A stretch of 64,000 nt of DNA from Calliopsis andreniformis. Its lineage: Eukaryota; Arthropoda; Insecta; Hymenoptera; Andrenidae. Under the pieces are notes generated by a model. It made no database searches, was not told where the DNA came from, and worked only from the letters and a program-made list of their open reading frames with translations. This document shows, one piece after another, positions 53,088-64,000 of the stretch (positions are counted from its first letter, which is position 1; every line of letters starts with the position of its first letter). Position numbers and translations under genes: made by a program. The stretch is taken from positions 558,001-622,000 of the forward strand of contig NW_027480464.1 of assembly GCF_051401765.1 (NCBI RefSeq), in the 5' to 3' direction.

Positions 53088-56000
53088 TAATCAAATCTCA
53101 GTCCTCAAACATCAATTCTCAACACTCAATCCTCAATACTCAGTCCTCTGTCTTCAATCCTCCATCCTCAATCCTCAATCGTCAAGCGTCAATCCTCAAT
53201 TCTCAATCCTCAACCCTCAATCCTCAGTCCTCAAACCTCAATCCGGAATCCTCAATCCTGAATCCTCAATCTTCAGCCGTCGGTCCACAACAATCAATTG
53301 TCAATTCTCAATCCTCAATAGAATATCCTCAAATCACAGTTTTCAATACCCAATCCCCATTCTTCAATCTTCAAATCTCAATCCACAAACATCAATTCTC
53401 ATCACTCAACCCTCAACACTCAGTCATCAATCTTCAATCCTCAATTCTCAATCCTCAATCTTCAATCCTCAATACTCAATCTTCAATCCTCAATCCTCAA
53501 TTCTCAATCTTCAATACTCAACCCTCAATCCTCAATCCACAATCCTCAATCCTCAATCCTCATTCTTCAATAATCAATACCCAATCCTCAATCTTCAATC
53601 CTGAATCCCCAATCCTCAATTCTCAATCCTCAATCCTCTATCCTCAGACCTCAAACATCAATACTCAAACCTCAGTCCTCGTCCTCAATCTACAACCCTC
53701 AATCCACATTCCTCAATCTTCAATCCTCATTCCTCAATCCTCAATCCTCAATCCTCAGTCCTCAAACCTCAATCCTCAATCCTCAATCCTCAGACCTCAA
53801 ACATCAATACTCAGCCCTCAGTCCTCGTCCTCAATCCACAACACTCAATCCTCAATCCTCAATCTTCAATCCTCAATCCTCAATCCTCAATCCTCAATCC
53901 TGAATACCCAATCTTCAATCCTCAATCCTCAATCCTCAAACCTCAATTCTCAATCCTCAACCCTCAATCCCCAGTCCTCGAACCTCAATTCTGAATCCGC
54001 ATTCCTGAATCCTCAATCTTCATCCCTCAGTCATCAACAATCAGTTGTCAATCCTCAATCCTCAATAGAATATCCTCAATTCACAGTTTTCAATACTCAA
54101 TACTCAATCTGCAATCTTCAAACTTCTATCCACAATCATCAATTCTCATCACTCAACCCTCAACACTCAGTCCTCAATGCTCAATACTCAATCCTCAATC
54201 CTCAATCTTCAATCCTCAATACTGAATCTTCAATCCTGAATCCTCAATACTCAATCCTCAATCCTCAATCTTCAACAATCAGTCCCCAATCCTCAATCTT
54301 CAACCCTCAATACTCAATCCTCAATCCTCAATCCTCAATCCTCAATCATCAATCTTCAATCCTCAATACTCAATCTTCAATCCTCTATCCTCAATCCTCA
54401 ATCCTCAATCCCCAATCCTCAATACTCAACCGTCAACCTTCAATCCTCAATACTCAATCTTCAATCCTCAATCCTCAATCCTCAATCCTCAATCCTCATT
54501 CTTCAGTCCTCAATACCCAATCCTCAATCTTCAATCCTCAATCCTCAATCTTCAATCCTCAATACTCAATCTTCAATCCTCAATCTTCAATCCTCAATCC
54601 TCAATCCTCAATCCCCAATCATCAATCTTCAATACTCAATACTCAATCTTCAGTCCTCAATCCTCAATCCTCAATCCTCAATCCTCAATCCTCAATCCTC
54701 AATCCTCATTCTTCAATCCTCAATACCCAATCCTCAATCTTCAATCCGCAATCCTCAATCCTCAATTCTCAATCCTCAACCCTCAGTCCTCAGTCCTCTA
54801 ACGTCAATCCTCAACACTCAGCCCTCATCCCCAATCCTTAGTTCTCAATCCTCAATCCTCAATTTTCAATCCTCAATACTCAATCTTCAACCCTCAATCC
54901 TCATTCCTCAAACCTCAATCCCAAATCCTCGATCCTGAATCCTTAATCTTCAGCTCTCAGTCCTCAAAAATCAATTGTCAATCCTTAATCCTCAATAGAA
55001 TATCATCAATTCACAGATTTCAATACTCAATCCCCATTCTTCAATCTTCAAATCTCAATCCACAAACATCAGTTCTCGTCACTCAACCATCAACACTCAG
55101 TCCTCAATCTTCAATCCTCATTCCTCAATCCTCAATATTCAATCCTCAATACTCAATCCTCAATACTCAATCCACAATTCACAATCCTCAGTACTCAATC
55201 CTCAATCGCCAAACCTTAATCCCCAATCCTCAATCTTCAATCCTCAATCCTCAATCCTCAATGCTCAATCCGCAATATTCAACACACAACACTCAACCAT
55301 CAATCCTCAATACTCAACCATCAATCCACAGTTCTCAATACTCAATAGAATATCCTGAATTCTCATGGTGCAATACTCAATCCACAAAATTCAATAATCA
55401 AATCTCAGTCCTCAAACATCAATTCTCAACACTCAATCCTCAATACTCAGTCCTCTGTCTTCAATCCTCCATCCTCAATCCTCAATCGTCAAACGTCAAT
55501 CCTCAATTCTCAATCCTCAACCCTCAATCCTCAGTCCTCAAACCTCAATCCGGAATCCTCAATCCTGAATCCTCAATCTTCAGCCGTCGGTCCACAACAA
55601 TCAATTGTCAATTCTCAATCCTCAATAGAATATCCTCAAATCACAGTTTTCAATACCCAATCCCCATTTTTCAATCTTCAAATCTCAATCCACAAACATC
55701 AATTCTCATCACTCAACCCTCAACACTCAGTCATCAATCTTCAATCCTCAATCCTCAATCCTCAATCTTCAATCCTCAATACTCAATCTTCAATCCTCAA
55801 TCCTCAATTCTCAATCTTCAATACTCAACCCTCAATCCTCAATCCACAATCCTCAATCCTCAACCCTCATTCTTCAATAATCAATACCCAATCCTCAATC
55901 TTCAATTCTGAATCCTCAATCCTCAATTCTCAATCCTCAATCCTCTATCCTCAGACCTCAAACATCAATACTCAAACCTCAGTCCTCGTCCTCAATCCAC

Positions 56001-59000
56001 AACCCTCAATCCACATTCCTCAATCTTCAATCCTCATTCCTCAATCCTCAATCCTCAATCCTCAGTCCTCAAACCTCAATGCTGAATCCTCAATCCTGAA
56101 TCCTCAATCTTCAGACCTCAGTCATCAACAATCAGTTGTCAATCCTCAATCCTCCATAGAATATCCTCAATTCATAGTTTTCAATACTCTATACTCAATC
56201 TGCAATCTTCAAACCTCTGTCCACAAACAACAATTCCCATTACTCAACCCTCAACACTCAGTCCTCAATGTTCAATCCTCAATCCTCAATCCTCAATCCT
56301 CAATCGTCAATCTTCAATCCTCAATACACAATCTTCGATCCTCAATCCTCAATCCTCAATCCTCAATCCTCATTCTTCAATCCTCAATACCCAATCCTCA
56401 GTCCTCAATCCTCAATGCTCAAACATCAATCCTCAATTCTCAATACTCAATAGAATATCCTGAATTCTCAGGATTCTATACTCAAACCTCAATCCTCATC
56501 CCTGAGCCCTCATTCACAATCCTCAATCCTCAAACCTCAATCCTGAATACTCAATCTTCAATCCTCAATCCTCAATCCTCAATCCTCAAACCTCAATCCT
56601 CAACCATCAATCCTCAATCTTCAATACTCAATCCTCAATCCTCAATCCTCAATCCTCAATCCTCAATCCTCAATCCTGAATACTCAATCTTCAATCCTAA
56701 ATCCTCAATCCTCAATCCTCAATACTCAACCATCAATCCTCAATTCTCAATACTCAATAGAATATCCTGAATTCTCAGGGATCTATACTCAAACCTCAAT
56801 CCTCAACCCTGAGCCCTCATTCACAATCCTCAACCCTCAATCCTCAATCATCAATCCTCAATCTTCAATACTCAATCCTCAATCCTCAATCCTCAACCCT
56901 CAATACTCAACCATGAATCCTCAATTCTCAATACTCAATAGAATATCCTGAATTCTCAGGGATCTATACTCAAACCTCAACCCTCAGCCCTGAGCCCTCA
57001 TTCACAATCCTCAATCCTCAATCCTCAATCCTCAATTCTCAATCCTCAATCCTCAGCCCTCAGTCCTCAAACCTCAATCCTCAACCCTCAGCCCACATCC
57101 TCAATCTTCAATCCTCAATCCTCAATCCTCAATCCCCAATCCTCAATCTTCAATCCTCAATACTCAATCCTCAATCCTCAATCCTCAACCTTCAATCCTC
57201 AATACTCTTTCTTCAATCCTCAATCCTCAATCCGCAAGCCTCAATCCTCATTATTCAATCCTCAACACCCAATCCTCAATCTTCAGTCCTCAATCCTCAA
57301 TCCTCAGTTCTCAATCCTCAATCCTCAATCCTCAGTCCTCGAACCTCAATTCTGAATCCGCATTCCTGAATCCTCAATCTTCAGCCCTCAGTCATCAACA
57401 ATCAGTTGTCAATCCTCAATCCTCAATAGAATATCCTCAGTTCGCAGCTTTCAATACTCAATACTCAATCTGCAATCTTCAAACCACTATCCACAATCAT
57501 CAATTCTCATCACTCAAACCTCAACACTCAGTCCTCAATGCTCAATCCTCAATCCTCAATTCTCAATTTTCAATCCTCAATACTGAATCTTCAATCCACA
57601 ATCCTCAATCCTCAATACTCAATCCTCAATCCTCAATCTTCAATCCTCAGTCCCCAATCCTCAATCCTCAATCCTCAATCCTCAATCATCAATAACCAAT
57701 CTTCAATACTCAATCCTCAATCCTCAATCCTCAATCGTCAATACTCAAACATCAATCCTCAATTCTCAATACTCAATATAATATCCTGAATTCTCAGGAT
57801 TCTATACTCAAACCTCAATCCTCAACCCTGAGCCCTCATTCACAATCCTCAATCCTCAATCCACAATCCTCATTCTTCAATCCTCAATACCCAATCCTCA
57901 ATTTTCAATCCTCAATCCTCAATACTCAATCCTCAATCCTCAATCTTCAACACTCAGTCTCCAATCCTCAATCTTCAATCCTCAATACTCAATCCTCAAT
58001 CCTCAATCCTCAATCCTCAATCCTCAATCCTGAATACTCAATCTTCAATCCTCAATCCTCAATCCTCAATCCTCAATCCTCAATCCTCAATCATCAATCC
58101 TCAATCTTCAATACTCAATCCTCAATCCTCAATCCTCAATCCTCAATACTCAACCATCAATCCTCAATTCTCAATACTCAATAGAATATCCTGAATTCTC
58201 AGGATTCTATACTCAAACCTCAATCCTCAGCCCTGAGCCCTGATTCACAATCCTCAATCCTCAATCCTCAATCCTCAATCCTCAATGCTCAATCCTCAAT
58301 TCCCCAATACTCAATCCTCAATACTCAACCATCAATCCTCAATTCTCAATACTCAATAGAAAACCTTAATTCTCAGGATTCTATACTCAAACCTCAATCC
58401 TCAACCCTGAGCCCTCATTCACAATCCTCAATCCTCAATCCTCAATCCTCAACTCTCAATCCTCAAACCTCAGCCCTCAGTCCTCAAACCTCAATCCTCA
58501 ACCCTCAGCCCTCATCCTCAATCTTCAATCCTCAATCCTCAATCCTCAATCCCCAATCCTCAATCTTAAATCCTCAATGCTCTTTCTTCAATCATCAATC
58601 CTCAATCCTCAATCCTCAATCCTCATTCTTCAATCCTCAATACCCAATCCTCAATCCTCAATCCCCAATCCTCAATCTTCAATCCTCAATACTCAATCTT
58701 CAATCCTCAATCCTCAATCCTCAACCCTCAATCCTCAATCCTCAATCCTCAATCCTCAATCCTGAATACTCAATCTTCAATCCTCAATCCTCAATCCTCA
58801 AACCTCAATTCTCAATCCTCAATCCTCAATCCTCAGTCCTCGAACCTCAATTCTGAATCCGCATTCCTGAATCCTCAATCTTCAGCCCTCAGTCATCAAC
58901 AATCAGTTGTCAATCCTCAATCCTCAATAGAATATCCTTAATTCACAGATTTCAATACTCAATGCTCAATCTGCAATCTTCAAACTTCTATCCACAATCA

Positions 59001-60725
59001 TCAATTCTCATCACTCAACCCTCAACACTCAGTCCTCAATGCTCAATCCTCAATCCTCAAACCTCAATCTTCAATCCTCAATACTGAATCTTCAATACTC
59101 AATCCTCAATCCTCAATACTCAATCCTCAATACTCAATCTTCAACACTCAGTCCCCAATCCTCAATCTTCAATCCTCAATACTCAATCCTCAATCCTCAA
59201 TCCTCAATCCTCAAACCTCAATCCTGAATACTCAATCTTCAATCCTCAATCCTCAATCCTCAATCCTCAAACCTCAATCCTCAACCATCAATCCTCAATC
59301 TTCAATACTCAATCCTCAATCCTCAATCCTCAATACTCAACCATCAATCCTCAATTCTCAATACTCAATAGAATATCCTGAATTCTCAGGATTCTATACT
59401 GAAACCTCAATCCTCAGCCCTGAGCCCTCATTCACAATCCTCAGTCCTCAATCCTCAATCCTCAATACTCAACCATCAATCCTCAATTCTCAATACTCAA
59501 TAGAAAACCTTAATTCTCAGGATTCTATACTCAAACCTCAATCCTCAACCCTGAGCCCTCATTCACAATCCTCAATCCTCAATCCTCAATCCTCAACTCT
59601 CAATCCTCAATCCTCAGCCCTCAGTCCTCAAACCTCAATCCTCAAGCCTCAGCCCTCATCCTCAATCTTCAATCCTCAATCCTCAATCCTCAATCCCCAA
59701 TCCTCAATCTTCAATCCTCAATACTCTTTCTTCAATCCTCAATCCTCAATCCTCAATCCTCAATCCTCATTCTTCAATCCTCAATACCCAATCCTCAATC
59801 TTCAATCCTCAATCCTCAATCTTCAATTCTCAATCCTCAATCCTCAATCCTCAGACCTCAATCCTCAATCCTCAGTCCTCAAACCACAATCCTGAATCCT
59901 CAATCCTGAATCCTCAATCTTCAGCACTCAGTCCTCAACAATCAGTTGTCAATCCTCAATCCTCAATAGAATATCCTCAGTTCAGAGTTTTCAATACGCA
60001 ATACTCAGTCTGCAATCTTCAAATCTCTATCCACAAACATCAATTCTCATCACTCAACCCTCAACACTCAGTCCCCAGTCCTCAATCTTCAATCCTCAAT
60101 CTTCAATCCTCAATCATCAATCCCCAATCCTAAATTCTCAACCTTTAATCCCCAATACTCAATCTTCAATCCTCAATCCTCAATCCTCAATCCTCATTCC
60201 TCATTCTTCAGTCCTTAATACCCAATCCTCAATCTTCAATCCTCAATCCTCAATCCTCGATTCTCAATCCTCAATCCTCAATCCTCAGACCTCAAACATC
60301 AATACTCAGCCCTCAGTCCTCGTCCTGAATCCACAACCCTCAATCCTCAATCCTCAATCTTCAATCATCAATATTCATTCTTCAATCCTCAATCCTCAAT
60401 CCTCAATCCTCAATCCTCAATCCTCAATCCTCAAACCTCAATGTTCAATCCTCAATACCCAATCCTCAATCTTCAATCCTCAATAATCAATCCTCAATAC
60501 ACAATCCTCAATCCTCAATCCTCAGTCCTCAAACCACAATCCTGAATACCCAATCTTCAATCCTCAATCCTCAATCCTCAAACCTCAATTCTCAATCCTC
60601 AACCCTCAATCCCCAGTCCTCGAACCTCAATTCTGAATCCGCATTCCTGAATCCTCAATCTTCATCCCTCAGTCATCAACAATCAGTTGTCAATCCTCAA
60701 TCCTCAATAGAATATCCTCAATTCA
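53088..60725. repeat. Mosaic segment right of the 6839-base duplication
   Basis: No gene. The start matches the D region of the large blocks. About 53899-54230 matches 60541-60870 (offset 6642), sharing TTCATCCCTCAG and CAAACTTCTATCC. A full B', C (55345), D series follows. From 56450 to 59529 hairpins become frequent: 56450, 56757, 56938, 57776, 58181, 58356, 59368 and 59500. About 55730-57130 matches 60812-62212 at offset 5082 with several substitutions. Confidence 0.8.
58356..58384 (+). repeat. Cassette A hairpin, shortened CCTTAATTC form
   Basis: This 29-base form reads ATAGAAAACCTTAATTC on the left side. One base is lost, one inner pair is broken by G to T, and the EcoRI site is gone. 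The outer pairing ATAGAA with TTCTAT is kept. A second copy is at 59500-59528. The two lie about 1.1 kb apart in the hairpin-rich part of the window and share the following TGAGCCCTCATTC. Confidence 0.75.
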
Positions 60726-62477
60726 CAGTTTTCAATACTCAATACTCAATCTGCAATCTTCAAACTTCTATCCACAATCATCAATTCTCATCACTCAACC
60801 CTCAACACTCAGTCATCAATCTTCAATCCTCAATCCTCAATCCTCAATCTTCAATCCTCAATACTCAATCTTCAATCCTCAATGCTCAATTCTCAATCTT
60901 CAATACTCAACCCTCAATCCTCAATCCACAATCCTCAATCCTCAATCCTCATTCTTCAATAATCAATACCCATTCCTCAATCTTCAATCCTGAATCCTCA
61001 ATCCTCAATTCTCAATCCTCAATCCTCTATCCTCAGACCTCAAACATCAATACTCAAACCTCAGTCCTCGTCCTCAATCCACAATCCTCAATCCACATTC
61101 CTCAATCTTCAATCCTCATTCCTCAATCCTCAAACCTCAATCCTCAGTCCTCAAACCTCAATGCTGAATCCTCAATCCTGAATCCTCAATCTTCAGACCT
61201 CAGTCATCAACAATCAGTTGTCAATCCTCAATCCTCCATAGAATATCCTCAATTCATAGTTTTCAATACTCTATACTCAATCTGCAATCTTCAAACCTCT
61301 GTCCACAAACAACAATTCCCATTACTCAACCCTCAACACTCAGTCCTCAATGTTCAATCCTCAATCCTCAATCCTCAATCCTCAATCGTCAATCTTCAAT
61401 CCTCAATACACAATCTTCGATCCTCAATCCTCAATCCTCAATCCTCAATCCTCATTCTTCAATCCTCAATACCCAATCCTCAGTCCTCAATCCTCAATGC
61501 TCAAACATCAATCCTCAATTCTCAATACTCAATAGAATATCCTGAATTCTCAGGATTCTATACTCAAACCTCAATCCTCATCCCTGAGCCCTCATTCACA
61601 ATCCTCAATCCTCAAACCTCAATCCTGAATACTCAATATTCAATCCTCAATCCTCAATCCTCAATCCTCAAACCTCAATCCTCAACCATCAATCCTCAAT
61701 CTTCAATACTCAATCCTCAATCCTCAATCCTCAATCCTCAATCCTCAATCCTCAATCCTGAATACTCAATCTTCAATCCTAAATCCTCAACCCTCAATCC
61801 TCAATACTCAACCATCAATCCTCAATTCTCAATACTCAATAGAATATCCTGAATTCTCAGGGATCTATACTCAAACCTCAATCCTCAACCCTGAGCCCTC
61901 ATTCACAATCCTCAACCCTCAATCCTCAATCATCAATCCCCAATCTTCAATACTCAATCCTCAATCCTCAATCCTCAACCCTCAATACTCAACCATCAAT
62001 CCTCAATTCTCAATACTCAATAGAATATCCTGAATTCTCAGGGATCTATACTCAAACCTCAACCCTCAACCCTGAGCCCTCATTCACAATCCTCAATCCT
62101 CAATCCTCAATCCTCAATTCTCAATCCTCAATCCTCAGCCCTCAGTCCTCAAACCTCAATCCTCAACCTTCAGCCCACATCCTCAATCTTCAATCCTCAA
62201 TCCTCAATCCTCAATCCTCAACCTTCAATCCTCAATACTCTTTCTTCAATCCTCAATCCTCAATCCGCAAGCCTCAATCCTCATTATTCATTCCTCAACA
62301 CCCAATCCTCAATCTTCAGTCCTCAATCCTCAATCCTCAATTCTCAATCCTCAATCCTCAATCCTCAGACCTCGAACCTCAATTCTGAATCCGCATTCCT
62401 GAATCCTCAATCTTCAGCCCTCAGTCATCAACAATCAGTTGTCAATCCTCAATCCTCAATAGAATACCCTCAGTTCG
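60726..62477. repeat. 1752-base tandem duplication, copy 1
   Basis: Followed by a copy shifted by 1752. It holds the second half of a B cassette, a D-type tail, a B cassette with CTCCATAGAATATCC, and three A hairpins at 61532, 61839 and 62020. The length equals 246 seven-base units plus five six-base units; I see five: one after each hairpin, one TCGTCC near 61075 and one ACATCC near 62175. The left limit is vague because B cassettes flank both copies. Confidence 0.85.
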
Positions 62478-64000
62478 CAGTTTTCAATACTCAATACTCA
62501 ATCTGCAATCTTCAAACTTCTATCCACAATCATCAATTCTCATCACTCAACCCTCAACACTCAGTCATCAATCTTCAATCCTCAATCCTCAATCCTCAAT
62601 CTTCAATCCTCAATACTCAATCTTCAATCCTCAATGCTCAATTCTCAATCTTCAATACTCAACCCTCAATCCTCAATCCACAATCCTCAATCCTCAATCC
62701 TCATTCTTCAATAATCAATACCCATTCCTCAATCTTCAATCCTGAATCCTCAATCCTCAATTCTCAATCCTCAATCCTCTATCCTCAGACCTCAAACATC
62801 AATACTCAAACCTCAGTCCTCGTCCTCAATCCACAATCCTCAATCCACATTCCTCAATCTTCAATCCTCATTCCTCAATCCTCAAACCTCAATCCTCAGT
62901 CCTCAAACCTCAATGCTGAATCCTCAATCCTGAATCCTCCATCTTCAGACCTCAGTCATCAACAATCAGTTGTCAATCCTCAATCCTCCATAGAATATCC
63001 TCAATTCATAGTTTTCAATACTCTATACTCAATCTGCAATCTTCAAACCTCTGTCCACAAACAACAATTCCCATTACTCAACCCTCAACACTCAGTCCTC
63101 AATGTTCAATCCTCAATCCTCAATCCTCAATCCTCAATCGTCAATCTTCAATCCTCAATACACAATCTTCGATCCTCAATCCTCAATCCTCAATCCTCAA
63201 TCCTCATTCTTCAATCCTCAATACCCAATCCTCAGTCCTCAATCCTCAATGCTCAAACATCAATCCTCAATTCTCAATACTCAATAGAATATCCTGAATT
63301 CTCAGGATTCTATACTCAAACCTCAATCCTCATCCCTGAGCCCTCATTCACAATCCTCAATCCTCAAACCTCAATCCTGAATACTCAATATTCAATCCTC
63401 AATCCTCAATCCTCAATCCTCAAACCTCAATCCTCAACCATCAATCCTCAATCTTCAATACTCAATCCTCAATCCTCAATCCTCAATCCTCAATCCTCAA
63501 TCCTCAATCCTGAATACTCAATCTTCAATCCTAAATCCTCAACCCTCAATCCTCAATACTCAACCATCAATCCTCAATTCTCAATACTCAATAGAATATC
63601 CTGAATTCTCAGGGATCTATACTCAAACCTCAATCCTCAACCCTGAGCCCTCATTCACAATCCTCAACCCTCAATCCTCAATCATCAATCCCCAATCTTC
63701 AATACTCAATCCTCAATCCTCAATCCTCAACCCTCAATACTCAACCATCAATCGTCAATTCTCAATACTCAATAGAATATCCTGAATTCTCAGGGATCTA
63801 TACTCAAACCTCAACCCTCAACCCTGAGCCCTCATTCACAATCCTCAATCCTCAATCCTCAATCCTCAATTCTCAATCCTCAATCCTCAGTCCTCAGTCC
63901 TCAAACCTCAATCCTCAACCTTCAGCCCACATCCTCAATCTTCAATCCTCAATCCTCAATCCTCAATCCTCAACCTTCAATCCTCAATACTCTTTCTTCA
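62478..64000. repeat. 1752-base tandem duplication, copy 2, cut by the window end
   Basis: Copy of 60726-62477, present for 1523 of 1752 bases. A hairpins are at 63284, 63591 and 63772. Differences I noticed: CTCCATCTTC at 62940, ATCGTCAATTC near 63753, and CAGTCCTCAGTCC near 63890 for CAGCCCTCAGTCC. Whether more copies follow cannot be seen. Confidence 0.85.

Larger units (their letters stand above)
1..64000 (+). repeat. TCAATCC heptanucleotide satellite array filling the whole window
   Basis: Every line reads as head-to-tail 7-base units with consensus TCAATCC. Common single-base variants are TCAATAC, TCAATCT, TCAATTC, TCAGTCC, TCAACCC, TCAAACC, TCATTCC and TGAATCC. Orientation never switches. 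The + strand is rich in C, A and T and very poor in G, so the two strands are strongly asymmetric. No unique (non-repeat) stretch longer than a few units is present; even the odd-looking segments can be cut into 7-base steps. The array runs off both ends, so its true length is unknown. Large size and nested duplications are typical of eukaryotic heterochromatic satellites; that assignment is inference. Open frames on the + strand are not genes: three units give a stop-free 21 bases in all frames. Confidence 0.97.

Noticed and set aside
1..64000. Telomeric repeat
   Set aside because: The G-rich strand unit ATTGAGG has only a GG pair and does not match telomere repeats I know (TTAGGG, TTTAGGG, TTAGG, TTGGGG). 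The variant-rich, nested structure also differs from a telomere.
1..64000. CRISPR array
   Set aside because: There are no unique spacers and no cas genes; the sequence between recurring cassettes is the same heptamer.
1..64000. Bacterial short tandem repeat tract (as in cyanobacteria)
   Set aside because: Heptamer tracts are known in bacteria, but a gene-free 64 kb array with multi-kilobase nested duplications would be far outside what I know there.
1..64000. G-quadruplex or i-motif tract
   Set aside because: Runs are only GG/CC doublets with 5-base spacing, so at best weak two-layer structures; nothing distinguishes particular sites.
1..64000. CENP-B box or known centromere protein site
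   Set aside because: The required CG-containing pattern is not seen; G is nearly absent from the + strand and CG pairs occur only in isolated variants.

Overview
The window is one uninterrupted satellite array. From the first base to the last the + strand is a tandem run of a 7-base unit, consensus TCAATCC (GGATTGA on the - strand), always in the same orientation. Point variants such as TCAATAC, TCAATCT, TCAATTC, TCAGTCC, TCAACCC, TCAAACC and TGAATCC are common. I find no protein-coding gene, RNA gene, transposon, CRISPR array, promoter or terminator. The long + strand open frames are a by-product of the repeat: three units make 21 bases without a stop, and all three frames read permutations of one heptapeptide (SSILNPQ). 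The - strand of the consensus carries a TGA in every frame every 21 bases. A 64 kb pure satellite suggests heterochromatin of a eukaryote (pericentromere, subtelomere, sex or B chromosome). I cannot name the species or tie this heptamer to a known satellite.

The array is structured rather than random. Set into the near-consensus units are strongly diverged but still 7-base-phased cassettes. Cassette A holds a hairpin around CCTGAATTCTCAGG. Cassettes B, B' and D are related 140-base blocks of 20 units each. Cassette C is a non-hairpin relative of A. All share the paired units TCAATAG-AATATCC, so they look like descendants of one ancestral block. A small class of 6-base units sits at fixed places in the cassettes.

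Layout: 1-8840 is a more diverged left part with short nested duplications (offsets 910, 1530 and 3139). 8840-14344 is a block found again at 32436-37940. 16757-20808 is a 2026-base tandem duplication. 21289-36334 is a 7523-base tandem duplication in which I see no difference between the copies. 39410-53087 is a 6839-base tandem duplication with a few substitutions. 53088-60725 is a mosaic of the same cassettes. 60726-64000 is a 1752-base tandem duplication cut by the window edge. The pattern fits repeated in-phase unequal exchange within a satellite. All coordinates, duplication limits and identities were read by eye; block limits can be off by tens of bases because every junction lies inside repeat sequence.
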